Shown one piece after another: positions 25,701 through 37,880 of a stretch of 64,000 nucleotides of DNA. Source of the DNA: Klebsormidium nitens (Eukaryota; Streptophyta; Klebsormidiophyceae; Klebsormidiales; Klebsormidiaceae); assembly GCA_000708835.1 (NCBI GenBank), contig DF237170.1, forward strand, positions 65,814 to 129,813, read 5' to 3'. The first letter of the stretch is position 1; the number at the start of each line of letters is the position of its first letter. A program made the position numbers and the translations under genes. The notes under the pieces were generated by a model. It worked only from the letters and a program-made list of their open reading frames with translations, did not search any database and had not been told where the DNA came from.

Positions 25701-28700
25701 AACCCGTTGACTGACCCCGGGTTAAGAGAGGTTTTGGCCGTCATGGTCCCTGGAGCTGTCGCGTCGGGGATGCTCCAGATTGCCACGTACACCGACCTCC
25801 ACTTCGCTTCGTTTCTTCCGGGGGCGGCCGCGGCGCTTGGATGTGAGTACGCGTTCCTTTCTGGAAACCAGAGTCTGGCGGTTGTATCATCTTTCCGCAA
25901 GCGGTTGATGGGCTTGAATAATACTTGGCTTCGTTTCTTCCGGGGGCAGCTGCCGCGCTTGGCGGTGATTCTGCGTTCTTTTTACGAAGCATCAAAGTTC
26001 GCGGTTGGAAAGTATATTCCACGTCGGTTGACGGTTCTGAAAGATCATTTGCAAAGCAATCTCAGGTCCGTTGGGGGTTGTGCTTGGATTCTGCACCAGC
26101 CGTAAGGAGGTCAACTGTTTTCCAGTGTGTGGATTAGCATTTTCGGGTCGTCGTGAGACGTTCAGGAGATAGAGTTAGTTGCACGTGGTGTCTTAGACTG
26201 GCCGCCTAGATAAGGGCTAACGTATGCGGGCACAGGTCAGCTTCCCAACAACGTTCAGAGCATCGATCTTGCGACACCAACTGCCTTTCCAAACTGGTAT
26301 CGTACGAAGCGGAGGACGCAGTTGCAGCTCGTTGGCTCGACTCCGGCACCTGAGCATCCTGTGCCAACCAATTGTGTTTCTCTGATCATCTGGGTTGTCC
26401 AAGGTCGAGACCCATCCTCCGCCGACTAGATGGAATCGTCGGATGGTGACGCGATCCAAAATTGCAGAAATAGGCCAGCAGAACAACCTAAGCTTTTAAC
26501 TGAGTTGCGCCCGTCTCGTGCAGACGCGAATCTGCTCGTGCAGGCGCCACTTGGCATCCTCTCGAGCGCGCTGCTGGTGCCGATCCTGCCCCTCTTCGCG
26601 AAAAGCTCCGCGGTAAGCGTCCGAGTCGGCTCTTCTTGAAACCACTTGCTAAACCACGCGCTGAACCACTGGCTAAACCACTTGCTAAACCACTCGCTAA
26701 AGGTAGCAGAAGAAAGGCTCGCGTCCGGGTTTTGCCATGTTCTCTAACCTTCAAAACCTTGGGCCTAGAACCTAAAGTTTGGCGCCGCTTTGATATACAG
26801 GCAGAGCTAGTCTTATCTTTGCTCGACGGATCGCAGAACGACAGCAATTTGAGAATAGACAAAAGGTGGGAAAGTTAGCAGAGCGCAGGTCTCACTGGCT
26901 CTTTTTGTGTAGGTAATCTTCCGTTCAATTGGTAATCTCTTCAGTCTGTTGCTATCTGCTTGCTGAGGTGCCAAATCGACACTCACAAATGATTTTGCCA
27001 CATCCGTTTCACAGCGGGAACACTGGCCTGAGCTGCGGCGGCGAATACGGCAAGGGGTCATTCTCGCAGCCGTAAGTCGCCCCCCTTTTTCAATGTAGGA
27101 TCAATGAGCGTTTTTCGTGAATACAGACTTTTGTCAAGTCTGAACCTGAGTTTGAAGTGAAGGGATTGTTGCTCTCAGCTTCTGTGTTCCAGTCGCATCA
27201 TCCCCTGACGTACCTGGCTCGAACACGTTCAAACAATTCCCATTGAATAGCTTCCTCAAAGATCGGCAAAGCGGGTTTTCTGTCCTCCAAAGTTGCCGTT
27301 CCGCTGATGTCACCAAGTGTCACAATCGGTGCAGGCCGTCACCCTCCCCCTGAGCCCCATCATGGCCCCTTGACGTCACCAACTCCTCGATCCTCCCCGC
27401 TTTTGACTGACCGTTTCGCAACCATGCGAAGTCCGACAGTACTCGCTCAAAATCGCTGACGTCACCAACTGAGTCACAAATTGTCATGTTTGTGCAGGCC
27501 GTCACGCTCCCCTTGACCGCCATCATGGCCCCCCTCTCCACGTCCGTCGTCAGAGTGCTCCTTCAGCGGAAGGCCTTTGACACTGCCGCCACGGCGCTAG
27601 TCGCGCCGCTCGTCGTTGGCTGTGAGTGGTGTCAACGCACGCTGCGTGTCGCGCTTATTCATCACGATCCTGGAATGGCATGTCACAAATTGCATATTTG
27701 AGAGATGCTAACCTGTGTTTTGGTCACGCCCTAAACAGCATCAACTTACACCCGCTCTCGTCTCTTCGTTTTAGATCTGATTGACCCTCTTACTATCTGT
27801 GATCGGGCGCGCTTCGGTCCGCTTTGTCAAGCTAAAAGATCTCGTTTGCTTTCATCCCTTGATATAGTCGTCTTTCGGCCCGCCATAAGAATGGCCGGGG
27901 CATGTTTTGGCCGCCAACCGAATGCCCACAACTTTGCCCGTAGAGTCGCTCGAACTTCATGTGTCCCCAAAAACGTTGATTCCGCAACACACTCTCAAGT
28001 CCCGCTTTCTATGTGCCTCCGCACGCTACCGAAAAGCCATCCACCCCACGGCTTGATTCTCTGCCATGTTCTTCTGTGATCCGTCAACACCGAAAGATTG
28101 GAAGCGCCGAGGCGTTCCAAGGGCTTTCATCAGATTGGCACATCTACACACGCTTCTCATTTCTGAAAAACCATAGCACTGTCTGCAGACCAGCTGGGGG
28201 CCATTGCTTACCTCATCCGTGACGTCTTGGTCCGCGTGTTTTACGCTCTCGGCGATGGGGCAACGCCCTTCTACACCAGCATTGCCGCCATCTTGGCGAA
28301 CGTCGTCCTTGACTGGCTGGCCGTCCGAAAGTTTGACCTGGGCGCTCAAGGCCTGGTACGGACGCTGACCTTGTCTTGGTCTTGCTCTTGGGAGCCTCGA
28401 TAATGCATTGGGTCCGTTTGAACGTTTCTAAGGAACCACAATTGCTCTTTGGGCGCTTTGAATGCTATGCTGATGCTTCTTGTACGCGTACGGGATGCTA
28501 TTTGAAGGGTTCTCAACCGCTCGAACGAGCAATGTCAACAGGACCGCCATGTGCTTTGAGCGCAAATTGCAACGCCCTTTTGAGAGTCTCTCAGACGCTT
28601 CTCCGACTTTCTTCAAGAACATTTGGAAGCTTTCGATGAGATTTTCGCCACTTTCGAAGCGCGTTTTCGCGGTTTGGACGCGTTTGATTGCGGACCGCGG

Positions 28701-30280
28701 CAGTTGTTGCGTTCGTTTACGTCGTGGAAAGTCTCCATACTACAGCGATGGTGTAGACAGAGCCCTCCTTTCCGGGTGCAGATCCTGGCCACTCTCTCGG
28801 TGAATGCCGCAAGCGGCGTCATTCTCCTTGCCGTTTTGTCCCGACGAGTAAACGGTGAGAGTAAATCAAAACCTACACTTTCGAGGGAACGTGCGAGGTC
28901 AATGCAATAAAGTGGCCGCGTAACGTCAGCATGGATGGCTCTGTGCGCAGCACAGAGACCGCAGGGGCGCAGAGACGCAGGGACTTCGCAGAGCCTCTTC
29001 ATTGTCCCCAGCTTCGCAATACTCCTTCTGCTCTCCTCCTCTCGTGATTGACCGACTGCATAGTGAAGTTTCTGCCAGATTCTGTCCGCGAACCAAGTCC
29101 ATGCTGACACGTGGCACGCTCTAATTCGCAGATCTCCGGACCGAGGAGTGGGTCCGGCCGTTGCTGACGATGGTGGGCGCCGCTGTCGTGGCGGCATATG
29201 CCACCGCGCTGTCGCACGCGGCCGCGCTCCGGTTCCTCATGTTTCTCGCACCGCTCGTTACCCCTCCAACGCTGATGTCCAAGTAAGCGTCTTTGCGGCG
29301 TACATACCTGTCGTTAACCTCCTCTCGTCGAACGTGTTTTCTAAGTATGCACTCCATAAGAACGAAGCACGTGCTCAGAGTCCACTCCTTTTATGACCAA
29401 GTTAAGAGTCTCGCTAATTTCTTTTGTCCTCACGTCCTTTCGGAGGGGTGTTAAGTTATCTTTTGGACAGATTTTCAGGGCTTCTAAACTGAAGGATCGA
29501 TGCATCAAGCCCGCAGTTTTTTTATCCGGTATCGAGCCCCAAGGAAATAGCAAACTAGTCATCATCATTTCTTCGCGGGAGGGCTAACGTCGTTCGTTGC
29601 TCCTTTAGAATACCCCGAATGAGGACGTCAGCCACCCAAAAGTCGTTCTTGCATCGCGATGCTCCTCAAAATTCAAATGCGCCTGTCCGTGCCCCTTTAT
29701 CGCCCGCCAATTGCAAGCCCGCAGGCGACCTAACTCAGCGGATCCAAACGAGCCCTTCTCTTAGCCCGTTCTTTTTTAGGGTTTTAGAATTTTAGGGTTT
29801 TAGGGTGGCACAATTTCAAGTATCGCTCTCGTTTGAGATCCCCACATTAAATTTTCCGTTCCGGCAAACCCCTCGCTGTTTGGCAGCAGATGACAATGTC
29901 AACGTGCCCTCCTTTAGTGAAGCTGAAGTGAGACTTGCACCGCTGCTACACGCATCAGAACTTATTCGCTTACACATCAGCTTCTGACGATTTCGCTCCA
30001 AATTATTCGTCTCAGGTACTCGAGTAAAGAATAGCTTCTCCAGTGAGGCAGTTGCGGTCAACGGAACCGATAAACTCGACTTTCGCGTTATTTTGGGTGC
30101 CGAGTCATTCAGGCGCTCTCTTCCTTTTGCAGGGCCACATGGTTCGCCGAGTTTTCTGCCTGCGGGTGCGCGAGCATCTTCAGCCTCGCCACTTTTGTCG
30201 CCGTTCTCGTTTGGACGCGACTGCCCGAAGCCGACGCGATCAGCGTCAGGCTGCGCAAGAAGCTAGGCCTGCAGTTGTAA
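22795..30280 (+). CDS. MURJ: MurJ/MviN-type lipid II flippase, probably plastid-targeted
   Basis: Twelve exons: 22795-23299, 23778-23991, 24242-24641, 25155-25277, 25650-25842, 26524-26612, 27015-27071, 27498-27621, 28189-28355, 28782-28854, 29132-29282 and 30133-30280. They join in phase to 747 aa. MurJ flips the peptidoglycan precursor lipid II across a membrane. Family blocks: LGLGRESTLAAAFGVGPVMNAY, LGGINGPFHSAITAAL, GFLAGATLQWAVQ, SGMLQIATYTDLHFASFLPG, GAAAALGYANLLVQAPLGIL, WPELRRRIRQG, LIRDVLVRVFYALGDGATPF. Multiple membrane helices and a Gly/Ala-rich style resemble cyanobacterial MurJ. The first exon (168 aa) is Ser/Arg-rich with few acidic residues until an acidic linker, as in a chloroplast transit peptide. 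The exon 1/2 junction is the least certain. Streptophyte algae and mosses are known to keep plastid peptidoglycan genes, so this is probably of cyanobacterial (plastid) descent. Confidence 0.93.
25924..25985 (+). repeat. Downstream copy of the 3' end of MurJ exon 25650-25842
   Basis: The exon end encodes FASFLPGAAAALG and then a GTGAGT donor. About 120 bp downstream the sequence CTTCGTTTCTTCCGGGGGCA and the following bases encode LASFLPGAAAALGG, with a decayed donor (GGTGAT). The ..CGCGTTCCTTTCT / CTGCGTTCTTTTT sequence past the donor is copied too, so the duplication spanned exon end plus intron start. Confidence 0.88.
26639..26698. repeat. 12-bp tandem repeat, five copies
   Basis: AAACCACTTGCT-type units start at 26639, 26651, 26663, 26675 and 26687, with one or two changes each. 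The array begins 26 bp after the donor of MurJ exon 26524-26612. Confidence 0.95.
27335..27375 (+). repeat. Upstream copy of the start of MurJ exon 27498-27621
   Basis: GTGCAG|GCCGTCACCCTCCCCCTGAG at 27335 copies GTGCAG|GCCGTCACGCTCCCCTTGAC at 27498, 163 bp downstream. It reads AVTLPLSPIMAP and then hits TGA. The preceding CACCAA..GTCACAA intron phrase is also present in both copies. Confidence 0.9.
29773..29806 (+). repeat. Interstitial telomere-like TTTTAGGG motifs
   Basis: Three TTTTAGGG words lie within about 34 bp, interrupted once by TTTTAGAA, in a MurJ intron. TTTTAGGG is known as the Chlamydomonas-type telomere repeat and TTTAGGG as the plant type. The reverse strand contains AAACCCTAA, the telo-box of plant promoters. 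Confidence 0.8.
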
Positions 30281-31648
30281 CTAGATACGGAAAGTTAACC
30301 TGATAACCTGGATTTTATTATGCTGGTTGGCTTGCGAGTTGGGGCGTGCGAGGTACTGATTGATTAAAAGATGATCAACGCGGAGGTCGCGAGAGAATAA
30401 ACGCGTTCTTGTCGAAGTTGCCGACGATAGGATAATGCACGTTCCGGTTCGTCTAGCTGCGCGCTTGCAGCAGAACGCTGCAGTTTCCGGCGCACCTTCG
30501 AGTTCCAAGGCCAATAGAGATCAGATTTGCGTCCCGGCCCTTGAATGCGATCATTGAACATCAATTGACAATCCAAGTCCAAACCGTGGTGTCGCTCATT
30601 AAGGTTTGGTAATGGACAAGAGAGGCTGACTGTATCCGTCGAAAGTTGAAATGTGACGTGTGAATCACTATTGATAAAGTGTACTTGGCGAGCCAAGTAT
30701 GTGCTGCACGTACTGCATTAAATATAGGCTTGTCAATCAGCTAATGTAATTGGGTGCATGTACGGGACATGGATGTAACGTACCTACGTCATGAATTGCG
30801 GTTCCACGACGACGTGATCAAGTGCAACTTCGAGATTGCCAGGCCGACAAAAAGAACGGATCGATTATATATTGACCTTGCATGCATGCATGGAGGCTCG
30901 CTGAGACATCTTGCCTGTTATCAAAAGCTAATTCTAGTTCTTGTGATCAATAGCATGTTCAAGGTTGACCAGGGAAACTACTCTGGGACACAGACAAAAT
31001 ATAGTGTTAATTTAAAAGAATTAACGTACCTAGCTAAACCCAAAAAATGGCATACCAACTCCCTGCATGCTCTGCACCCTTATGCATCTTAACCCCAAAC
31101 CTTACCATGCAACCGTCCCCCGTATACAGGCTAGAGCTTACGTCATCGTCATGGCCCTTAGTCAACATCGTAGTTTACGAAGTCACTGGTATTGAATCCC
31201 GACGTTGTTTCCGAGACGAACCGGGGCCCTTGAAATGTGCATGACATGTGTACGTGTCGCTTTGACAGCGAGAGCCACTTCAAAGTGTCGCACTTTTGCA
31301 AATCAACTTGGGACAAAACGGTATTAGAGGGGGCCAACGATCGAGCGCACTGACTGTGTCGATGGCCACAATGACGTTCCGAGTCCAGAAGATCAAAGCG
31401 CTTGAGACAGAGCTAGTCCCCAAGCCAACTAGTTCGCAGCCTGAATCAGAACACAACCTGGGAGCAGCCCTTCTGCATCACAAAGGGGAGCCTTCTCGCT
31501 GAGGTGACGGTCGAAGAAAGAATTCTATAGTCCCAGTCAAGAATCGTTTTTCAAACTCTCTTTGGAAACGCTTGTAGCGCTAGCGTGGCGTCAAAAGGCA
31601 ATTGGTGGTCTCGGTGGGGCCGCACAGGACAAGGCGTCAGCCAAATTA
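30281..31648. other. 3' flank of MurJ and intergenic DNA
   Basis: No supported gene. A frame at 31296-31502 (Lys/Ser/Pro-rich, possible ATGs near 31362) might be a 5' exon of the following tentative gene. Confidence 0.4.
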
Positions 31649-32982
31649 ATGGTGACTGTACATGTAAAGAGATTTCCGGCGGAATGTCCGCGGTGCGGAA
31701 TGCCCAAGGGGGACGAACTCCCGTCAGACGAAGAAGGGGACCTTCAGGTGATTAATGACGCATGCTCAATGTTCTTGTTGCGAAATCATCAAGAAAGGAT
31801 CTTCCATGTCCTGGGGACCTCGCCTTGGGCCACCGTCCATTTGGGGAGTTCATTTCGTTTTTCACTGGGTATGGTGCTTGTCTCTTTCATTGGATTGGCA
31901 CTCTCCCCTGGCTCGTGGGTGGCTCGTTGGTTCAAGGCGCAGCTGGCGTGACGAACATGCCCCTTGGACGTTTATGGTCATCCTGTCTTAAATTAATTGC
32001 CTCTTGCTTCAAAATGGCCTTGTCTCCAAGCTTGTCTAGTCGTTTAAAGGGTCAGCCGATTCTGGCAAGGAACCCCTTGCTTCTTGAGATGAAGAAACTT
32101 GCAAAGCTGAGGGCAAGAATTTGGCAGAGGTTTCTATCTCAGTTTCAAACCGTTCAGAACTTTTCGGACGTCTTGCATAGTTTTTACCCGCAATGAGTAC
32201 GTTAAGATTGCATCCATTATGTTTGCTTCTCGGCCGATTGAAAAGGGCCCCTTTCTCAGATGTTTCAGACCTGGAGGGTTCGAAAAGAGCTGATTGACTT
32301 ACATAACAAAGTGCTTTGTGTCATCACTGTCTAAATAAGTTCAGATATCGTCAAGTACAAGAGGGCCTTTAACATGGAGGTTATATTTCTCCCTCTATAA
32401 TGCTGTCTAGTCGCACGCAATGAACCATTTTAGTAGATAGGTTCTTGACGCCTCTGATCCTAGCCAAGGTCACGTGAATTGGAAATGACTCAGAATCTAC
32501 ATGAGGCCACCGTTTTTCCAGCTCTGTAACACAATTTCCGTGAGTGCGGCTGCGAGACCGACCACTGTAAAGCTGCTGAGAGCGCTGCTGCCATCTATGT
32601 GCAGGACTTTCCTCCTGTTCGTGAAGCGGAGTATGGAAGTGAGGACTCACACAAGATGCCCTCGCTTCGCGAAGCACGTTACGGAGAAGAGGGCAGTGAG
32701 GACTCGGACGACTTGCCTTCTCTTCTCGAAGGGGGAAGTGAGGAGGGGAATAGCAGGGACTACGACGACTTGTCAGAACTCCCTTCCCTTGTCGAGGGAG
32801 AAGATGATAACGAGAGCATCGAAAACGGTGACCACTCACAAGAACTTCCTTCCCTTGTTGGGGAGTCGGACGAAGAATATGGCGAGGACTACGACGAGTT
32901 CCAAGGAGTGCCTCCGTTTTGCGACGGGGAAAGCGAAGACGACATGGACGAGATTGAGGTGAGCAGGCTGGAACTCCCCTGA
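31649..32982 (+). CDS. Tentative acidic repeat protein with a Cys pair
   Basis: Two exons are proposed: 31649-31747 (ATG, ends DEEGDLQ before a GTGATT donor) and 32605-32982 (after GTGCAG, TGA stop), in phase, 158 aa. The first exon has a CPRCG pair resembling half of a zinc ribbon. The second exon is six imperfect units of 15-22 aa, each opening with a (L/M/V)P(S/P) motif: FPPVREAEYG, MPSLREARYG, LPSLLEGGSE, LPSLVEGEDD, LPSLVGESDE, VPPFCDGESE. Between these are Asp/Glu/Ser-rich spacers. I do not recognise the family. The reading frame is long and strongly biased, but exon 1 and the true start are uncertain. A GTGAGC at 32959 could be a further donor, making the gene longer. Confidence 0.45.
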
Positions 32983-34932
32983 CTTGAAGATCAGAATTCA
33001 CAGGAAAAATTTTGCTCCTAATCAGACCTGCTTAACGGGTTCTTAGCAAGCATTCAACCTCTTTAACCCGGTGAAAGGGCTTCTAAGTTGTGCGTGACAA
33101 GGCGTGGTTAAGGTTTGACTTTCCAAGTGTTACGTGGAGCAAGTTGTGGTGAAGGAAGTGCCACGTGTCCAAGAGGAGGCTGCCAGGACATTTCGCAATG
33201 CGCGAGCTGCCGGACCCATCTTTCTAGTACCACGAGTTTGTTGCCAAGTTGCTATCCTTTCTTGATTCTGGTACGCTTGATAGTCGATCGCTTTTGACAA
33301 CGCTCATTCAGAAATCCTGCGAGCTTCGACGAAATCTAAGCTGCATATATGTATGGCCGGACACTCTTTAATTTCATCGGAGATTGCGCAGACTCTAGAG
33401 TCGAGTACATCGTGCGGAGAGGCTTTCGTGCACGTGCGATGCTGCTGTGACGGCACACCTTCAATGACGATTACTTGCGTTAAATCCGCGTGCCTGCTGT
33501 TTCTGCCAAGCTGTCTCCCTCCTTTCTAAATACTTTTCCCGAATACCTAAACTTCAGTCGGACCGCTTACAGCAGTTTGATTCCCTTTTCTGACTTGTTC
33601 CGTTATTTGTGCACAGGCGCGGAACAGCGCCCGTCTGCCCCCGCGGCCGCTCATCATGACCGAAATCGAGTGAGGAAACTCCAATCGTCCGGCGAAATTG
33701 TGACCGTCCTCTGGAGACTGGAACCCTAGAGACTCGGAGCCGCTTTTCGCCATCCCCCGGGACCCCGTGGCTTACCAAATCACCGATTACCACAACGGCC
33801 CAGGGTAATTGGGATTAGACGTGCTTGGAGTGGTGTATGTGTTGGAGGAAGGCAGATCATTTCAATGATTCAGACGGTGGCCGGTATTACCACTTCCATT
33901 GTAAATATCACCGTCGTCTTCCGACATCTCAGGGAGCAAGTGGAAACTTAGCTGGACTGGTTCACGGGTTGCATTGGAGGACGAGAAATGCACATTACCA
34001 AACGAACGGCCGGGCGCTTAATAATCAGGGCCGTATTCCAGATCTGCATGCATGTATGACCGCACATGCCTGGCTGCATAATACTCATACCCGTCAAGCT
34101 ACATTCACGTATATGCGTACGCATTATGACTGACGCTCGATCCATGTTATACACTGTGACGGTTGCTTTCATTCGAAGCGGTTTGCGCTCCGAGCTAGTC
34201 CGAATGTATGTACAGTATGAAGGCTGATGAACTCGGAGGTACTCTTATACGGTACTAAGAGTGTATGGTCCGCACGTGACGCGTGAGCGCTGCATACCAT
34301 GTAGCATTTTGGCAGACATAGTGAAGGCTCGAAAACAGCGCTTCCGCTGCGCCGCACCGTTGTTTGAATTGAGTGACACAGCGCGCCTCGCGATTCAAGC
34401 TGCCAGTAACGCGCACCTCTGCACGTACTACAAGCTGAATCACCATGAGCGTCTCAATTGGCATGTGCAGGGAAGAGTGCTCGAACGAAGTTCCTCTTGC
34501 CTATACTTTCGATAACGATTGCAAACCCTGAGTCATCATGCATGGCCACCCTTCTTTCACACATCCTGATTAAAGGGCTTGCCGCAGAGTCAATTGTCAC
34601 CGGGCACTGCAGAACAATGCACGTTTCCATTGTCCGAGTGAGTCAATCTCGTCTCATGCAGTATGCTTGACAGCTGACCCAGCGTGCCTTAAATGATAAT
34701 AAGCATCTTCAATCTACTGCATGTCCTACCTTGCCTCAAGGAGCCGCTGCTACTCAAGTGCTGAGGCTGCCATCATTTCCGTTGGTGTCGACGTGTACAA
34801 GCGTACCCGCCGCCTTTATATGGAACACGCAGCCAAGTCTTTGTTTCTCGGAAGACTCGTCTGCCTCCGACCCTGCAACAGAGACTCAAGTATGTTCCTG
34901 CTCGCGAATTAGCCTCCCCGCTCTAATCACTT
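32983..34932. other. Intergenic region, no supported gene
   Basis: Only short frames without codon bias. Tandem ATGC-rich patches such as TGCATGCATGTATG occur near 34045. Confidence 0.5.
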
Positions 34933-37880
34933 TCAATGGCTAGACTCATCCGCAGCAATATTTACCAATTTTGGCCTCCCGCTCTTCGTATCCACCTCCA
35001 CCCGATATCCCATCGCCTCCGTTTCTGCCGTGTTCGCGCCCCCCCGGACCTCCAACCCCGCAATCTCATTCTGATTCCGTTCGTTTCCCTCGCACAGATT
35101 CCGCACGGCGAACAGCGCCCACTCGCGCAGGTACGGACTCGACTCGTCCACTACGCACTGCTGCAAAACGAGGAGCAGCCCCCCCCCCACCCGCACTGCG
35201 TTTTGGACCCGGGGGTTCCGGTGCGCGGCGTTCGCAAGAACGGCTACGACGTCCCGTCGGTATCCTAGGTACGGACTGTGGTTTGGAAACTGCCCAGGAA
35301 CGCTAGAGGAACTCGGCCCCGGCTTGCTCTCCGCAACTGGGGGTGCTTGACCTGACTCACCCGCAGTTTCGCCGACCCCCCTGGACAACGATGTTATGGT
35401 TTCGCCACTAGGCTGTCTTGGATCCGCTGCGATGCTTCCGCTCCGTGCCGTTTCCGAGCTCTCCCCGCTCTCGTTCGACTCGCTCTGGGCCTCCGATTCG
35501 CTCGCAGTCCCTTTTACCCGAAGCCTCTCGGGGAGGCCCAAAGCCCGCAGCAGATCCAACAGAAGCTGCACGAATCCCCCCCCCAAAAGCGCCGACATTG
35601 CATCCGCCCCAAGCTCGACAACCCGAGCGGCACAAACCGAGGACAGCAGGCGGAGCGACAAGGCCAGAACGTCGATCGCGGGGTGCCCGGTTGGAATGGC
35701 CGGAGGAAGCGGGCACCAGCTTGGGGGAGTGCTTTTTCCGCTTGCCGCGGCGCTCGTCCGACCACTCGTGTCGCCGGATCTGCTTTGGGACGTTTCTGCA
35801 TGCTCTGGTTCGGGAGTTCCGTTTCTACTGCTAGCAGGGGCGGGGCTATCGCCGTGTTGAAGATGAGTTTCACGGACGAAGTTTCCGTTCGCCGAGCGGG
35901 ACGGAGAAGGGGCAAGCTGCTCTGCAATGTGGTTGGCGGCGCCCTTGACGAGCCCAAGAAGAGAGACGGCGGAGGAAGGCGGGAAGAGGAAGGGCGAGGA
36001 CTCGTGTGCATCTGCAATGAGAAAGGCAGCGGGCGTGTTTGAAAAACGAGACCATTCACTCAGACGGATTAAAGAGAAGGGTGCTCGAGGAGATTCGAAA
36101 CAAGTCGAAAATATTGCGTAAAAGCAGATGGGATAGCCCACACTTCCGAATCCGTGAACGCGTCACTTTATACGTCGTTCTCATAGCATCTCAAGTGGCA
36201 ATTTTCAATCTACAACACCAGGAAGAGAGACAAGAGTAAGAAAGGAAACCTCTGACGAATCAGTCAAACTTTCGTTGTATTCACAGCTTTCTCATAGTGG
36301 GCTTATCCAAACGACACTGACAGAAAGGGAGACAATCCTTCAGTTAGGGAACATTGATCAGCAACTCTGTGCAAACGAAGAGTGACTGACGATTGTGTGT
36401 CGCAGCCTGTCAAGGGAGACCGGCAGAAAATTTGAGCGGGGGTCCGCAATCATACTCATAACATGAACGCACAGTCTTTCAAGTGAAACAACTGAAAACT
36501 TCGCCAAAATCCCAACAATTGTGAGCCAGAACATGCTCTTTGTCCAAACAACTTCGAAACACTCTTCGAAACAGCATATTCATTGTCACTGGCCCTTATC
36601 ACTAGTGCGGGACACAAAGAAACACACAGCTCACCTGTCCTCATGCTCAGTGCTTGCAAACAAACACTCAGAAGCGCCGCTTGCTCCTCAGTAAAGCCTT
36701 GCTTAGCTTCGCTGACTTCATCTTCAAGGCTCAGCTCCTTCACACCGGTGTCACACCCGGTGTCCTGCTGTTCTGAGCCGCTGTTTGACACCGCTGTGAA
36801 CACTTTTGACATGAGTGGATGCTGCAGGCACAACAGGTCTACTAGAATCTGGAGCCACTCGCCACCCCCAAAACGAGGCGCCTCCGACCCGGGTTCGGTC
36901 CTTTCCCCGTTTGAACGGGCTGAGGAGGCTGTAGGGGGCTCGTTCGCAGTGAACGAATTTCCGGATAGGGAGGCAGGAAGTTGGCTGAAGGAGAGATCTT
37001 CGTCGCTTGTGGGCACTGATACGGAGGCTGGAGTAAGGAGAGTGTCTCCTGAAGTTTCTTGAGTGGCAGTGCAGGCAGAATGCCCATTCGGGAGGGACGT
37101 CGACGGCCCCCTCCGCTCCCCCCTTTGTACTTTATCCGCCTTCGAGGTTTCTAGTCCCAACTGCTGATCCCTACGAGCGGCTGCGAACAACGAGCGGAGC
37201 AAAGGGGGATCTCCACAGAGCTCAGCCCGTCGCAACTCGGACTCACGACAGCACCGGAAGAGCAGCATGCACAGCGGCCCCTGTATCTCCTCCACCGGAC
37301 ACTTGGACAGCTGGCGGAACGCGTCCGGACAGCAGGCCGTCCAAATGGCAGACTGATGCCGCTCGCCGCCCCCCGCAACATTCCCCAGCGTCTGAATGGC
37401 CGCTCGAACAACGTCGATGGAGTCCGTATCAGACCACGACAGGTGTCCGAAAGCTAGCGACAGCTGTGCAAGCCTCTGGACGCCTCCGTCCAGAAAAGCG
37501 TCCTGGTTCGCTCTCTCCCCAGCACAGAGGTTGCGCAAAACTCTGAGCAGCAGCATCAGTGGCCTCAGCACGAAGCCACCCACAGCATCATCCCTCGACT
37601 TCCCAGACTCCTGGCTAGAACCTGAGTTAGAACCCTGGTCTCCTTCGTCATTCCATAAGTTTCTCAGCTTGGGAGAATGGCTTCCCAGCAAAGGCACCAG
37701 CTTCAGCAGCCTGCTCACCGCCCCATGCGCCGCCAGAGCCTGCCGCCCCTCTGCTGACTTTGTCCTTGCCAGCAGGTTGTCCAATGCTTCCTCCAGCAGC
37801 AGCAGGCACGCGGGGTCTGCAGCAGCAAAGCTGGCGGCCAAGCTCTCCAGCCGTGAGAGCAATGCTGCGTCCTGCGCCAT
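34933..37880 (-). CDS. Ataxin-10 homologue (armadillo-type)
   Basis: Minus-strand exons 37880-36635 and 36011-34933 join in phase (g|at) to 774 aa, starting MAQDAALLSRLESL. Ataxin-10 proteins are cytosolic helical-repeat scaffolds. In plants the homologue is a single-copy gene needed for embryo and gametophyte development. Visible blocks: LRVLRNLCAGERANQDAFLDGG, IQTLGNVAGGGERHQSAIW, PLCMLLFRCCRESE in the N-terminal ARM region. The diagnostic C-terminal domain reads GYRRDVVAVLANAAHRNPRVQNAV, GGGLLLVLQQCVVDESSPYLREWA, LFAVRNLCEGNERNQNEI. Two long Ser/Glu/Pro-rich insertions (about residues 240-330 and 450-650) make it longer than the usual 450-550 aa. The gene is transcribed divergently from the DUF72 gene. 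Confidence 0.9.
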
